In this document: piece after piece, positions 12,881 to 20,274 of the stretch
Layout of the letters: each line of letters opens with the position of its first letter
Position numbering within the stretch: the first letter of the stretch is position 1
Source of the DNA: a virus
Length of the DNA: 22,159 bases
Reading direction: 5' to 3' (one strand)
IMG/VR virus record: IMGVR_UViG_3300006870_002710
Coordinates: 1-22,159 of that record
Translations under genes and position numbers: made by a program
Notes under the pieces: generated by a model
Told to the model about the DNA's origin: nothing
What the model saw: only the letters and a program-made list of their open reading frames with translations
The model's database searches: none

Positions 12881-13755
12881 TTCAGAAACTTCTCAACAAA
12901 ATGCTTAGTTGTGTAATTATTCACCGCCTTATTATAAGCGTTTTCTCTCATCTGGTCAAATTCATCATAGTTATTGACCACATGATTTAATATTTTCTTA
13001 AGATCTTCTTCGTCCTCAAAATACAGAAAATCTTTTTCTGGTTCAAAGAATTTTTCAATCGGATTCCAAGGATCCTTCTGACATAGAATCACACAACGTG
13101 CGAATGCTGCTTCAAACATTCTTGATTTAATCTGAGGGGCCCATCCTTTATCCAGTTGACTAAATGCTGCGTTCAGATCACCATAGGGAAAATTATAATA
13201 TCGTTCTGCAGTTTGTGGATTAATATTACACAGACCATGAACAACAGCGACTTTGGTTGCCGCATACATCATCATCTTATCAGCATAAGAACATCTGGGA
13301 ACATTTCCCATGCTGTAATGTCCAAACCTAAAATTATATCTTGTGAATACATTCTTGATATAACTTTCCCAAGGAACAGCCTTAGGCATACTACCAAAGT
13401 AAGAAACATCAATTATCTTTTCTGATGCTGGAGGAATCCAATCTTCACTGAATGGGAAGAATACAAACTCTCTATTATCAAAAAGTTCTGCAGTATATGG
13501 ACAGATTGTAAGAATCTTATCTGCCACTTCATGGAGTTTTACTTTATCTCCTGGTGCAACACAAAAATTTGGTTCTTCTAGAGTGAGAACCACTTTCTCC
13601 TTATCATCATAGCGACCCGAATAAAGATCTTTATAAAAGTCGGCCATGAAGAGATAACAATCTCTTGCCACACCTTCATACTTTTCAAAGTTCAGATAAT
13701 AAAGAGGATCTTCTGTGAGTCCATTTTCAGGTCTTAAAAAATTTAATACTTTCAT
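12877..13755 (-). CDS. GT-B glycosyltransferase, CgeB / group-1-like
   Basis: The 292-aa protein has the C-terminal GT-B pattern of the CgeB and Glyco_trans_1_2 families: PQIKSRMFEAAFARCVILC, then EPEKDFLYFEDEEDLKKIL, then a helical tail with YDEFDQMRENAYNKAVNNYT. The Arg-Met-Phe-Glu and EPEKDFLYF blocks bind the nucleotide sugar in that family. The N-terminal half is less conserved. It overlaps the kinase gene as ATGA, with GGTGA seven nt before the ATG. It is likely one of the transferases of the glycan, with unknown sugar. Confidence 0.8.
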   Translation of the reverse strand: MKVLNFLRPENGLTEDPLYYLNFEKYEGVARDCYLFMADFYKDLYSGRYDDKEKVVLTLEEPNFCVAPGDKVKLHEVADKILTICPYTAELFDNREFVFFPFSEDWIPPASEKIIDVSYFGSMPKAVPWESYIKNVFTRYNFRFGHYSMGNVPRCSYADKMMMYAATKVAVVHGLCNINPQTAERYYNFPYGDLNAAFSQLDKGWAPQIKSRMFEAAFARCVILCQKDPWNPIEKFFEPEKDFLYFEDEEDLKKILNHVVNNYDEFDQMRENAYNKAVNNYTTKHFVEKFLK

Positions 13756-14582
13756 AGTATTTCACCAATATCATTTTTATTTAACTGATATGTACCAGAG
13801 TGTTGTACAGATTTAGATGCCATCAAGATTGCTTTTTTAATTGATGATTGAACCGTTTCACCAGATGTATGAAGAACTGCAAAGGTTGCAAGGAAAACAT
13901 CTCCAGCTCCAGTGACATCATAGACATCAACTTTAGGTGCAGGAAAATATGAGTTCCCCCACTTTGCACCTGCTTTCCCTAGAGTCACAATAACCTCAGA
14001 ATTTTCTGACCAGGCTAATGCTCCCTCTTCTTCAAATTCATTGATCTTTAGAAATGCATTTTCATAGCAAGTAAGATCATTTTTTTTAGAATCAACAAAT
14101 ATCTTTCCCGTATAATTGGAGCAAATTAGATTTGCCACATCCCAAGGAATTAATCCCTTTTCATAATCAGAAAAGATGATTGCATCATAATAATTCAAAC
14201 CATTTGGGATTCTTCCACACTTTTTGTAGAAGTCCGACTCTGTTAGTGGTTGACTTACTAATTTTCCAGAATCAACTCTCAAGAGTTGTTGTCCAGATCT
14301 ATCATCAATATATCTTTTCTTAAGCAACTCTTCTGGATTATTTGAAATGAAATCAACTTTACATCCAAAGGCTTCAATGTTTGCTTTAACATTTGTTGCC
14401 ATTCCAGGAAACACTTTGGTACAATTCCAGTCAAAAACAGGAACGGGTGCCTCAGGACTCAGCCTGCGACACTCGCCATAGTGATATTCATCTTGACATG
14501 ATTCACCGATCAATAATACTCTCAACGATTTTGGTTGTAGAGTAGTCACCAATTCGGTCGAAGAATCTAACTTCTTTTGCAT
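13752..14582 (-). CDS. HldE/RfaE-like sugar kinase (PfkB family)
   Basis: The 276-aa protein resembles the kinase domain of HldE, which phosphorylates heptose 7-phosphate at C1 using ATP. The RfaE hallmark RLSPEAPVPVF is at residues 40-50, and the PfkB catalytic DVTGAGDVF at 222-230. In place of the usual GGAAN the sequence has PGMATNVKANI. The length is shorter than the roughly 320-residue kinase domain. In E. coli the kinase is fused to a C-terminal adenylyltransferase; here they are separate genes with the adenylyltransferase first. The start at 14582 overlaps that gene by 80 nt; an internal GTG or TTG start would shorten it. Altered residues leave the exact substrate open. Confidence 0.87.
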   Translation of the reverse strand: MQKKLDSSTELVTTLQPKSLRVLLIGESCQDEYHYGECRRLSPEAPVPVFDWNCTKVFPGMATNVKANIEAFGCKVDFISNNPEELLKKRYIDDRSGQQLLRVDSGKLVSQPLTESDFYKKCGRIPNGLNYYDAIIFSDYEKGLIPWDVANLICSNYTGKIFVDSKKNDLTCYENAFLKINEFEEEGALAWSENSEVIVTLGKAGAKWGNSYFPAPKVDVYDVTGAGDVFLATFAVLHTSGETVQSSIKKAILMASKSVQHSGTYQLNKNDIGEIL

Positions 14583-14913
14583 AATCAGAACCTACTACTT
14601 CCTTACCTTTCCAATCAGATCCAACCATCATTATATCAGGTTTTATCCGTTTTACAATATCTTGTAATTCTTCTTTGCTATCAAAAACGATAACTTCATC
14701 TATGTATCGAATTGATTCGAGGATAATTTTACGATTCAAGACTGGGTTTATTGGTCTGGAAATACCCTTCATTTCTTTGATTTTTCTGTCAGAGTCAATA
14801 GCAACAATTAACTTATCACCAAGACTTCTTGCAGTTTGAAACATTTTGATGTGTCCTGGATGAAGCAGATCAAAACATCCATTCACAAAGATAACTTTTG
14901 GTTTTAGTTTCAT
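14503..14913 (-). CDS. HldE C-domain-like sugar-1-phosphate nucleotidyltransferase
   Basis: The 136-aa protein is a cytidylyltransferase-fold enzyme. It has NGCFDLLHPGHIKMF with the HxGH motif at residues 18-21, DSDRKIKEMKG, and the C-terminal GDYSTTKIVESI, matching the ISTTxI region. These traits fit HldE C-terminal domains that make ADP-heptose from heptose 1-phosphate and ATP. Related enzymes make CDP-glycerol, so the nucleotide is not certain. It is encoded directly before the kinase and overlaps it, which supports one two-step activation pathway. The start overlaps the methyltransferase stop as ATGA. Confidence 0.9.
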   Translation of the reverse strand: MKLKPKVIFVNGCFDLLHPGHIKMFQTARSLGDKLIVAIDSDRKIKEMKGISRPINPVLNRKIILESIRYIDEVIVFDSKEELQDIVKRIKPDIMMVGSDWKGKEVVGSDYAKEVRFFDRIGDYSTTKIVESIIDR

Positions 14914-15404
14914 TTCTCAGCCATTACCATGAATGCATTGTTCAAGTCTACACCAGATACGAAAATATTTTTATATCCACGATCAAACATATAAGCCTGA
15001 ATAATTTCAGGAGTGAATACATGCTTATGCTTATAATTATTCCAAGGTCTCCAATATCTTTGACTGAAGTCTGGAAGATATAAGAACAGAGTTCCACCAG
15101 TCTTTAGTCTTTCATACCAATAGTCCATGGTGGCAACCCAATCGGGAACATGTTCCAAACAATGGCTAGAAAAAATATAATCTGGACGAACACCTTCAGG
15201 AAGATGATTAGCATCCCATGGATCATCAAAGTCAATGTCGATAGGTTGGGCATTTGGGAAAGCCCATTCTTTTTTCATACAACCAATATCATATCCCAGT
15301 CCTTTACAAACATGTAGTGCAAATGGAATAGCAAATTGAGATGCATTTCCTTCAGTTTGAAACTTAGGATACCATTTTTTTTGAAATTCAATAGTTTCGA
15401 TCAT
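14910..15404 (-). CDS. Class I SAM-dependent methyltransferase
   Basis: The 164-aa protein has a partial Rossmann-fold methyltransferase pattern: GYDIGCMKKEW as motif I, an acidic PIDIDFDD, then DYIFSSHCLEHVPDW with the His-Cys-Leu-Glu-His methyltransferase signature, and LKTGGTLFLYLPD. The canonical GxGxG is reduced to DIGC, but the rest fits the Methyltransf_11/23 group. A sugar or O-antigen methylation role is likely from context. GGAG lies six nt before the ATG, and it overlaps the preceding gene as ATGA. Confidence 0.82.
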   Translation of the reverse strand: MIETIEFQKKWYPKFQTEGNASQFAIPFALHVCKGLGYDIGCMKKEWAFPNAQPIDIDFDDPWDANHLPEGVRPDYIFSSHCLEHVPDWVATMDYWYERLKTGGTLFLYLPDFSQRYWRPWNNYKHKHVFTPEIIQAYMFDRGYKNIFVSGVDLNNAFMVMAEK

Positions 15405-16162
15405 TGATATCTCCAGGGTAAATTAAATAGATAACGAACTTGTGACCAATCTCCCCATCTGTGCCAGAGGAACAAAGGTTTCTTTGACATAGTATCAAAG
15501 AGTTGAGGCGATTCAAGAAGATAATTGATTGCTGTTTCAATCATGAATACAGCTGATGCTCTTTCAAAAACCATGCACCAGTCAAAGAGAGAATATCCAG
15601 GAATGATTTGATTCTCAACCACTTTATATCCACCATAACTCTGAGAGTCTGCAGGAATATGTGGAAAGAATTCTAACTTTGGACGTGTACACCACAGACG
15701 ATTCACGTATACAAACTCATCATCATCCTTTAATCCAAGGACATTATAGTATAGTTCTTTTTCTTTTTCAATATTTCTATTGAAATCAATATACTCTCTC
15801 CAGTCTTTCCAATCAAGGCCTAGATTATCATACTTACCTTTCATGATTGGGTGATAATCACCAAATCCTTGAAAGAAGAATAAATCGTCCTCCATTTTGG
15901 TTGGTGCCCCATGAATATATCGTTCCTTATATGGAAACTGACAGGACTCTGGGATTGGTTGTGTACTTCCATTTACTGGATTCTCATCATCACCCCAGGA
16001 AACAAACTCAAAATGCGGAATATAATCCTTTAACCATTTGAATTCATGAATGACAGGCCAATATACTTTATATCCAAGTTCATTTTGAATATAATGTGCC
16101 CCTTTTTGTAGGAAAAGAATATCCCCAAGACCACATGGTTGATAAATTAATCCTGTTTTCAT
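15401..16162 (-). CDS. Possible GT9-like glycosyltransferase, paralogue 2
   Basis: The 253-aa protein begins MKTGLIYQPCGLGDILFLQK, a glycine loop like that of ADP-heptose transferases (GT9). Near residue 209 it has SLFDWCMVFERASAVFMIET, comparable to the donor-site helix of GT-B enzymes. It is clearly homologous to the preceding gene (shared DWRxY and LGxKDxxEFxxxN blocks), so the two are tandem paralogues. AGGAG lies five nt before the ATG, and it overlaps its neighbour as ATGA. If it is GT9, the ADP-sugar made by the kinase/adenylyltransferase pair would be its natural donor; this is inference from a weak resemblance. Confidence 0.65.
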   Translation of the reverse strand: MKTGLIYQPCGLGDILFLQKGAHYIQNELGYKVYWPVIHEFKWLKDYIPHFEFVSWGDDENPVNGSTQPIPESCQFPYKERYIHGAPTKMEDDLFFFQGFGDYHPIMKGKYDNLGLDWKDWREYIDFNRNIEKEKELYYNVLGLKDDDEFVYVNRLWCTRPKLEFFPHIPADSQSYGGYKVVENQIIPGYSLFDWCMVFERASAVFMIETAINYLLESPQLFDTMSKKPLFLWHRWGDWSQVRYLFNLPWRYQ

Positions 16163-16881
16163 TCTAACTCCTGAGGAACTTTTTCACGCCACAACCATCT
16201 CTCATAATCTACCCATTGCCAAGGTGCATTGAATAGTTTTCCAACACATTCCTCTGTATTTTTGTAATGTCTTGGGTGACAGATAAGTGTATCTGCTTTG
16301 ATATTAAGAGTGTCTACAATATAATTTAGGCAGGTATCTACAATGTGAATTTGCTCTGCATTTTCAAGAATCCAACACCAATCAAATACGCTTGGAGTTA
16401 GATCTGTATCCATCCAAATGACTTTCCCATCATAATCTTCTGGAATACTTAACTCAACACCTTCATGTGGTTTACGAAAACTGTACCACTTGTTTGCAAA
16501 AATAAATGGTTCACCATCTTTGATACCCAACCTTTCTTTTAGTTGATTCTCTCTTTCATGATCACGTTTATATGTAAAATAATCTCTCCAATCATACCAA
16601 CCAACACCAGAAGAAGCATACTTTGATGTCATGATGTCAGCAGAACCATTTGGTTTTGGTTGATTGGAACAATCATATAACATGACATTTTCTGTGGGAA
16701 GATCGATGTTAGGCCCACATACAACTTCATTGGTGATTAATTGATTGACTCCAGAATTCCACATTTCATGTGTGACTGGATGATATACATTGTAACTTTT
16801 AGAAAGATCTTTACAAAGTTTCTGAATAAAAAAGATGTCCCCCAGCCCACCTTGCTGGAGAACAATTACATTTGCTTTCAT
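16159..16881 (-). CDS. Possible GT9-like glycosyltransferase, paralogue 1
   Basis: The 240-aa protein begins MKANVIVLQQGGLGDIFFIQ and has WYDWRDYFTYKRDHERE, LGIKDGEPFIFANK and SVFDWCWILENAEQIHIVDT, which align with the next gene. The glycine-rich N-terminus and the serine-acid-rich C-terminal helix resemble GT9-type GT-B transferases, but neither motif is strict. It overlaps the preceding gene as ATGA without a Shine-Dalgarno. Alternatively the pair is a phage-specific family with a non-catalytic role. Confidence 0.62.
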   Translation of the reverse strand: MKANVIVLQQGGLGDIFFIQKLCKDLSKSYNVYHPVTHEMWNSGVNQLITNEVVCGPNIDLPTENVMLYDCSNQPKPNGSADIMTSKYASSGVGWYDWRDYFTYKRDHERENQLKERLGIKDGEPFIFANKWYSFRKPHEGVELSIPEDYDGKVIWMDTDLTPSVFDWCWILENAEQIHIVDTCLNYIVDTLNIKADTLICHPRHYKNTEECVGKLFNAPWQWVDYERWLWREKVPQELE

Positions 16882-17507
16882 AGTTGAGCAATTTCTACAA
16901 TTTGTTCTTCCGTAGTACCAATTGGGAATGCTAGGAGATATCCTTGATCAGCAAGATGTTCAATGAGAACATGAGTATCACCAATAATCTCTTCTACAAA
17001 ATCATACCCATCGGCACCATATAGTTTCCTTTGGGCCCAGTTACCTGCTGTGAATTCGCGATCAACATAGATTCTTAGGTCATCCATAAAGATCACATCT
17101 TTAGATAGATCTCTGTTTTCCTTCATGATACGGAGTTCTTTCTCCATAGGAAGACGCTTATCAATGTCTGGTTCTTCACCATATCCTGCAGGGCCATAAT
17201 CAGCACCAGGAAAATGTGCATCTAACCAAAAGAGGGTGGGAGAATCATCCAGGTCACTCAGAACCTCTGCAAAACGATCCTCTGTATATCCCTTATACAG
17301 ATGAACGTAATCGAGTCCATCATATTTTTTTTCTAGATTCTCGTAGAGTTCATCATCTAGCTCTACACCATATGAATTATCTACCATTTCGGTGAGTAGA
17401 ATTTTATCCATACTAGAACCGTCACCAGTTCCACTCTCAACAAAGTTTTTGATATTAAATGCCTCAAGCATTTGTTTTAGTTTGACTGGATGATTAATTT
17501 GTCCCAT
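16878..17507 (-). CDS. Rossmann-fold protein, putative methyltransferase
   Basis: The 209-aa protein has NFVESGTGDGSSMDKIL as a motif-I-like loop (ExGxGxG), GVELDDELYENLEKKY with the acidic cofactor-binding residue, then LFWLDAHFPGADYG and VIFMDDLRIY. This agrees with the class I SAM-dependent methyltransferase fold, but I cannot name the family. I use ATG 17507; the frame is open three codons further through a TTG. The start is two nt after the GT10 stop (TAATCATG) with no Shine-Dalgarno, so it depends on reinitiation. It is acidic and soluble. Confidence 0.72.
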   Translation of the reverse strand: MGQINHPVKLKQMLEAFNIKNFVESGTGDGSSMDKILLTEMVDNSYGVELDDELYENLEKKYDGLDYVHLYKGYTEDRFAEVLSDLDDSPTLFWLDAHFPGADYGPAGYGEEPDIDKRLPMEKELRIMKENRDLSKDVIFMDDLRIYVDREFTAGNWAQRKLYGADGYDFVEEIIGDTHVLIEHLADQGYLLAFPIGTTEEQIVEIAQL

Positions 17508-17509
17508 GA

Positions 17510-18313
17510 TTAGCAAAAATAAGTAAGGTAGATAAAGTCTTCTAGGACTTCCATTTTTTTAGCAATCTCTAGATTATCTTTGATTGCTTCCATTTTACTG
17601 TGATAGAGTTCGTCTGAAATATAGAACTCATCAGTAAGATCAATTATACCATCTTTATTGAAATATTTTCCAATATCAGGAGCTCCAAGATAAACTGGAA
17701 TAGTTCCTGTGGCAAAACAATCTAGAAGTTTTTCAGTGAAATAGGTTTCATATTGTCCATTCTCAATCGCAACTGAGAACATGTAGTCACATAGTCCTTC
17801 TTCTTTGTGAAGGATTTCGTTGAATCCCCGACCATAAAGATCAACCTGATCTTTTAGCCTTTCAACCCATTCAAGACGAGTTGCATGTCCTTTGCACATT
17901 CTTTTATTAGATGCGATCATAGAAATCATTTTTGATTTCTCATAAATCTTGGGTTCTTTAATCCAGAAACCCTGTGCGGGACACCACTTGAACTTTGGAT
18001 CAATTGCAAGCAACTCTTGATTGTGAGTAAAGATTGCATCAAATGTATCCAGATATTGTTTTGGATTGATCTTTACTGCATCCACAATTTGTGGTGTAAT
18101 ATATCGTGACTCTAGGAGCCAAGCGTACTTTGGTCCTGGTTTTGGATCTATCCATGCCCAAGGGAGAGTGCTATCAATATAAAATGTAGCCTCTCCACCA
18201 TCCTTTACCCATTCAACATATTTCGATTCTTTACCATGAACAGAATATCCTTTATTACCATTTGTTAAATGGGTAAAAGTATCTCCTACAAGATTAAACT
18301 TTACGCGCTGCAT
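17510..18313 (-). CDS. GT10-like alpha-1,3-fucosyltransferase
   Basis: The 267-aa protein has the GT10 C-terminal donor-binding block DYMFSVAIENGQYETYFTEK, with TEKL at 193-196, followed by LLDCFATGTIPVYLGAPD. This block binds GDP-fucose in bacterial and animal alpha-1,3/4-fucosyltransferases. The N-terminal acceptor domain is shorter than in Helicobacter enzymes. Start 18313 is supported by GAGGAG seven nt upstream; an in-frame start at 18355 would lie deeper in the epimerase gene. It overlaps that gene by 20 nt. Direct coupling to a GDP-sugar epimerase suggests the donor is made by the neighbour. Confidence 0.9.
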   Translation of the reverse strand: MQRVKFNLVGDTFTHLTNGNKGYSVHGKESKYVEWVKDGGEATFYIDSTLPWAWIDPKPGPKYAWLLESRYITPQIVDAVKINPKQYLDTFDAIFTHNQELLAIDPKFKWCPAQGFWIKEPKIYEKSKMISMIASNKRMCKGHATRLEWVERLKDQVDLYGRGFNEILHKEEGLCDYMFSVAIENGQYETYFTEKLLDCFATGTIPVYLGAPDIGKYFNKDGIIDLTDEFYISDELYHSKMEAIKDNLEIAKKMEVLEDFIYLTYFC

Positions 18314-19391
18314 TAATTTGCTCCTCAATCCACTCATATGTCTTACGGATGCCATCTTCTAGAGTCTGAGAGTAATCCCAATCAAGTTTTTCACGAATCA
18401 GATCGTTATTGGAATTACGACCACGTACACCCTGAGGAGCATCGAGTTTGTAAATCTTCTGAACGACCTTACCAGAAACCTTGGCCGCAGTCTCAACCAG
18501 TTGATTGATAGTCACCATTTCTTCTGAGCCAATGTTCACTGGTCCCATAAAGTCTGAGTCCATCAATCTTCGAGTTGCTTCAATGCATTCGTCAATGTAC
18601 AAGAAGGAACGAGTCTGTAGACCATCTCCCCACACTTCGATAGCTCCACCTGTCTCTGGTAGGTAAGCAACCTTACGGCTGATTGCAGCTGGCGCTTTCT
18701 CTCTTCCACCGTCCCAGGTCCCTTCAGGGCCAAAGATATTGTGATAGCGAGCAATCCGAACAGGAATGCCGTGGTTGCGATTGTAGGCAAGATAGAGACG
18801 CTCACTGAAAAGTTTCTCCCATCCATACTCAGAGTCGGGGTTTGCTGGATATGCTGAATCTTCACGGCAATCGGGATTATCGGGGTCTAGTTGATTGTGT
18901 TCTGGATACATGCAAGCAGAACCAGAATAGAAGATCTTGGTAGGTTGATCTAGAGCAGGACGAACACACTCATGATTTGCAGGTTCCCCATCGAAAGTTT
19001 CATTGAGCTTACGAACTTCCTCAAGAACATTCAAATTGATGCTACATGAGTTGTGCATGATGTCTGCATCGTTCTCTCCAGTGAAAACAAAACCTGCACC
19101 GCCCATATCAGCAGCAAACTGATAGATCTCATCAAAAGGACGAATAGCACGATAAGGTACTGAATTATAGAAATTCCCCAACTCACCTTTGAACTGGATT
19201 ACACGACGCACAAAATTTGCATCACGAAGATCACCCTGCACAAACTCATCAGCAGCTGAATCAGAGAACTCAGGATATTTAAGATCTACACCACGAACCC
19301 AATATCCTTCGGACTTGAGTCGTTTGACCATGTGACTACCAATAAATCCACCTGCACCAAGAACCAGTGCAGTTTTTGTATTCTCAAACAT
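18294..19391 (-). CDS. GDP-mannose 3,5-epimerase-like enzyme
   Basis: This is a 365-aa short-chain dehydrogenase/epimerase. NAD is bound by GAGGFIG (residues 12-18). The catalytic set matches plant GDP-mannose 3,5-epimerase (GME): Cys160 in SGSACMYPE, Tyr189 and Lys193 in EYGWEK, and Lys232 in GGREKAPAA. Blocks AADMGGAGF, ARYHNIFGPEGTW, WGDGLQTRSF and VRGRNSNN are also GME-like, more so than GDP-fucose synthase-like. GME turns GDP-D-mannose into GDP-L-galactose (and L-gulose). It heads the sixteen-gene glycan operon behind the promoter embedded in a terminator, and overlaps the GT10 gene by 20 nt. Two insertions, near residues 60-85 and 130-150, are absent from the plant form as I recall it. 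GDP-mannose must come from the host. Confidence 0.9.
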   Translation of the reverse strand: MFENTKTALVLGAGGFIGSHMVKRLKSEGYWVRGVDLKYPEFSDSAADEFVQGDLRDANFVRRVIQFKGELGNFYNSVPYRAIRPFDEIYQFAADMGGAGFVFTGENDADIMHNSCSINLNVLEEVRKLNETFDGEPANHECVRPALDQPTKIFYSGSACMYPEHNQLDPDNPDCREDSAYPANPDSEYGWEKLFSERLYLAYNRNHGIPVRIARYHNIFGPEGTWDGGREKAPAAISRKVAYLPETGGAIEVWGDGLQTRSFLYIDECIEATRRLMDSDFMGPVNIGSEEMVTINQLVETAAKVSGKVVQKIYKLDAPQGVRGRNSNNDLIREKLDWDYSQTLEDGIRKTYEWIEEQINAARKV

Positions 19392-19417
19392 TTCTTTCTT
19401 TATATTCCTTCCTATGT

Positions 19418-19446
19418 ATAATACTAAAAAAGACCCTTGTTGTCAA
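19418..19446 (-). promoter_or_regulatory. Sigma70-type promoter of the glycan operon, inside a terminator
   Basis: TTGACA (19441-19446), 17 nt, TATTAT (19418-19423) on the minus strand, start expected near 19411, about 20 nt before the epimerase ATG. The -35 box lies in the loop and arm of the terminator hairpin, and the spacer is the hairpin's second arm and T-run. No other promoter was seen for the 11-kb operon. Confidence 0.8.
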
Positions 19447-19456
19447 GGGTCTTTTT
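19427..19456. terminator. Bidirectional-type terminator, 13-bp hairpin
   Basis: AAAAAGACCCTTG (19427-19439) and CAAGGGTCTTTTT (19444-19456) form a perfect 13-bp stem with a TTGT loop and A/T runs on both sides. It can end the 2OG-oxygenase transcript on the minus strand. Nothing is transcribed towards it on the plus strand. Confidence 0.9.
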
Positions 19457-19507
19457 GGGTTCAGGCTCGCCAGTTGGCATATTTAATGACCCTTACCAAC
19501 GGGGTCA
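19457..19507 (-). ncRNA. Candidate pseudoknotted RNA upstream of the epimerase
   Basis: On the minus strand GTTGG (19500-19496) pairs with CCAAC (19477-19473). The loop GGGTCA (19492-19487) can pair with TGAACCC (19463-19457) with one bulge, forming an H-type pseudoknot. An alternative hairpin TGACCC/GGGTCA spans the stop codon of the previous gene (19502-19507 with 19487-19492). The wcaG RNA motif is known from cyanophages upstream of wcaG-like epimerase and light-induced genes, so membership should be tested. The structure lies upstream of the predicted start site, so it could act only in read-through RNA. Confidence 0.35.
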
Positions 19508-20272
19508 GTTTTTCCAAAGAAAACTAAAAGGACATTTAGATTCTTTTTCTTGTTGTCCAAACATAAAGTCCTTAGACATAATTGGACTCAATCTCTTTAA
19601 GTTAATATTTCTATGAATTTTTAATTTGACATCTTTTGGTGGTTCTTTTTTTATCAATCGAAACTTGTCATCCATATTATTTGAGTAAAAACAAATTTCA
19701 TATATTGGATCACCTCTTTTGATGATTACAGATTTGCTAGTGTCATAAACATCATATGCAAATGAAATTGTTCTTGGCCAAGAAGAAAGGTTGAACCAAC
19801 CATTAACTATGGTTATGTTATTTTTTGCCGATGCATTTGGATATGCTCTTTGTTCAATCCAAATGTTTTTTTCTTTAGTCCAAAAAAGAAAATGAGGTGC
19901 TGTCAATTGCATCACTAACTTTTCTGGATCTGTTAGATACCATTTAGGACTTTCAAACGTTGGTCCAGTCAATACATTATAAGTATCTCCACTTATGTGA
20001 GGACTATTGACAAAGATTTCTCCAGTTTCTTCAAATTTGCTAAAGTCAAAATCAAATCTGATATCAATAGGACTGCGAACTATAAAAGTTCTTTTTGCTT
20101 TGTGTGACCAAGCGGGACATTCGTAATAGGATACTCTTTTATCGGCACTAAAAATTGCAGATTCAATAGGAAAAGAAAATCTATCATCAGCCAAAACAGA
20201 TTTTTCTGGTTCAAGCAGTTCATCATCTGTACCAAATCCAGACTCTGTTGGATAATAATAGATTGTTTTCAT
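19505..20272 (-). CDS. Unknown 255-aa protein
   Basis: This soluble protein with many aromatic residues probably has an all-beta core (RTFIVRSPIDIRFDFDFSKF, NITIVNGWFNLSSWPRTISF, IKRGDPIYEICFYSNN). There is no signal peptide. The start is two nt after the oxygenase stop (TGATCATG) without a Shine-Dalgarno, so it is coupled to the oxygenase and may work with it. A Lys/Arg-rich stretch near the C-terminus (KKEPPKDVKLKIHRNINLKR) could bind nucleic acid or membrane. I do not recognise a family. Confidence 0.82.
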   Translation of the reverse strand: MKTIYYYPTESGFGTDDELLEPEKSVLADDRFSFPIESAIFSADKRVSYYECPAWSHKAKRTFIVRSPIDIRFDFDFSKFEETGEIFVNSPHISGDTYNVLTGPTFESPKWYLTDPEKLVMQLTAPHFLFWTKEKNIWIEQRAYPNASAKNNITIVNGWFNLSSWPRTISFAYDVYDTSKSVIIKRGDPIYEICFYSNNMDDKFRLIKKEPPKDVKLKIHRNINLKRLSPIMSKDFMFGQQEKESKCPFSFLWKN

Positions 20273-20274
20273 GA

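Noticed and set aside
17508-17516. TTG start for the putative methyltransferase
   Set aside because: An ATG three codons later sits in a natural stop-start junction.
18563-18865. 100-aa frame inside the epimerase gene
   Set aside because: It is a shadow of the epimerase codons; the epimerase is complete and conserved.
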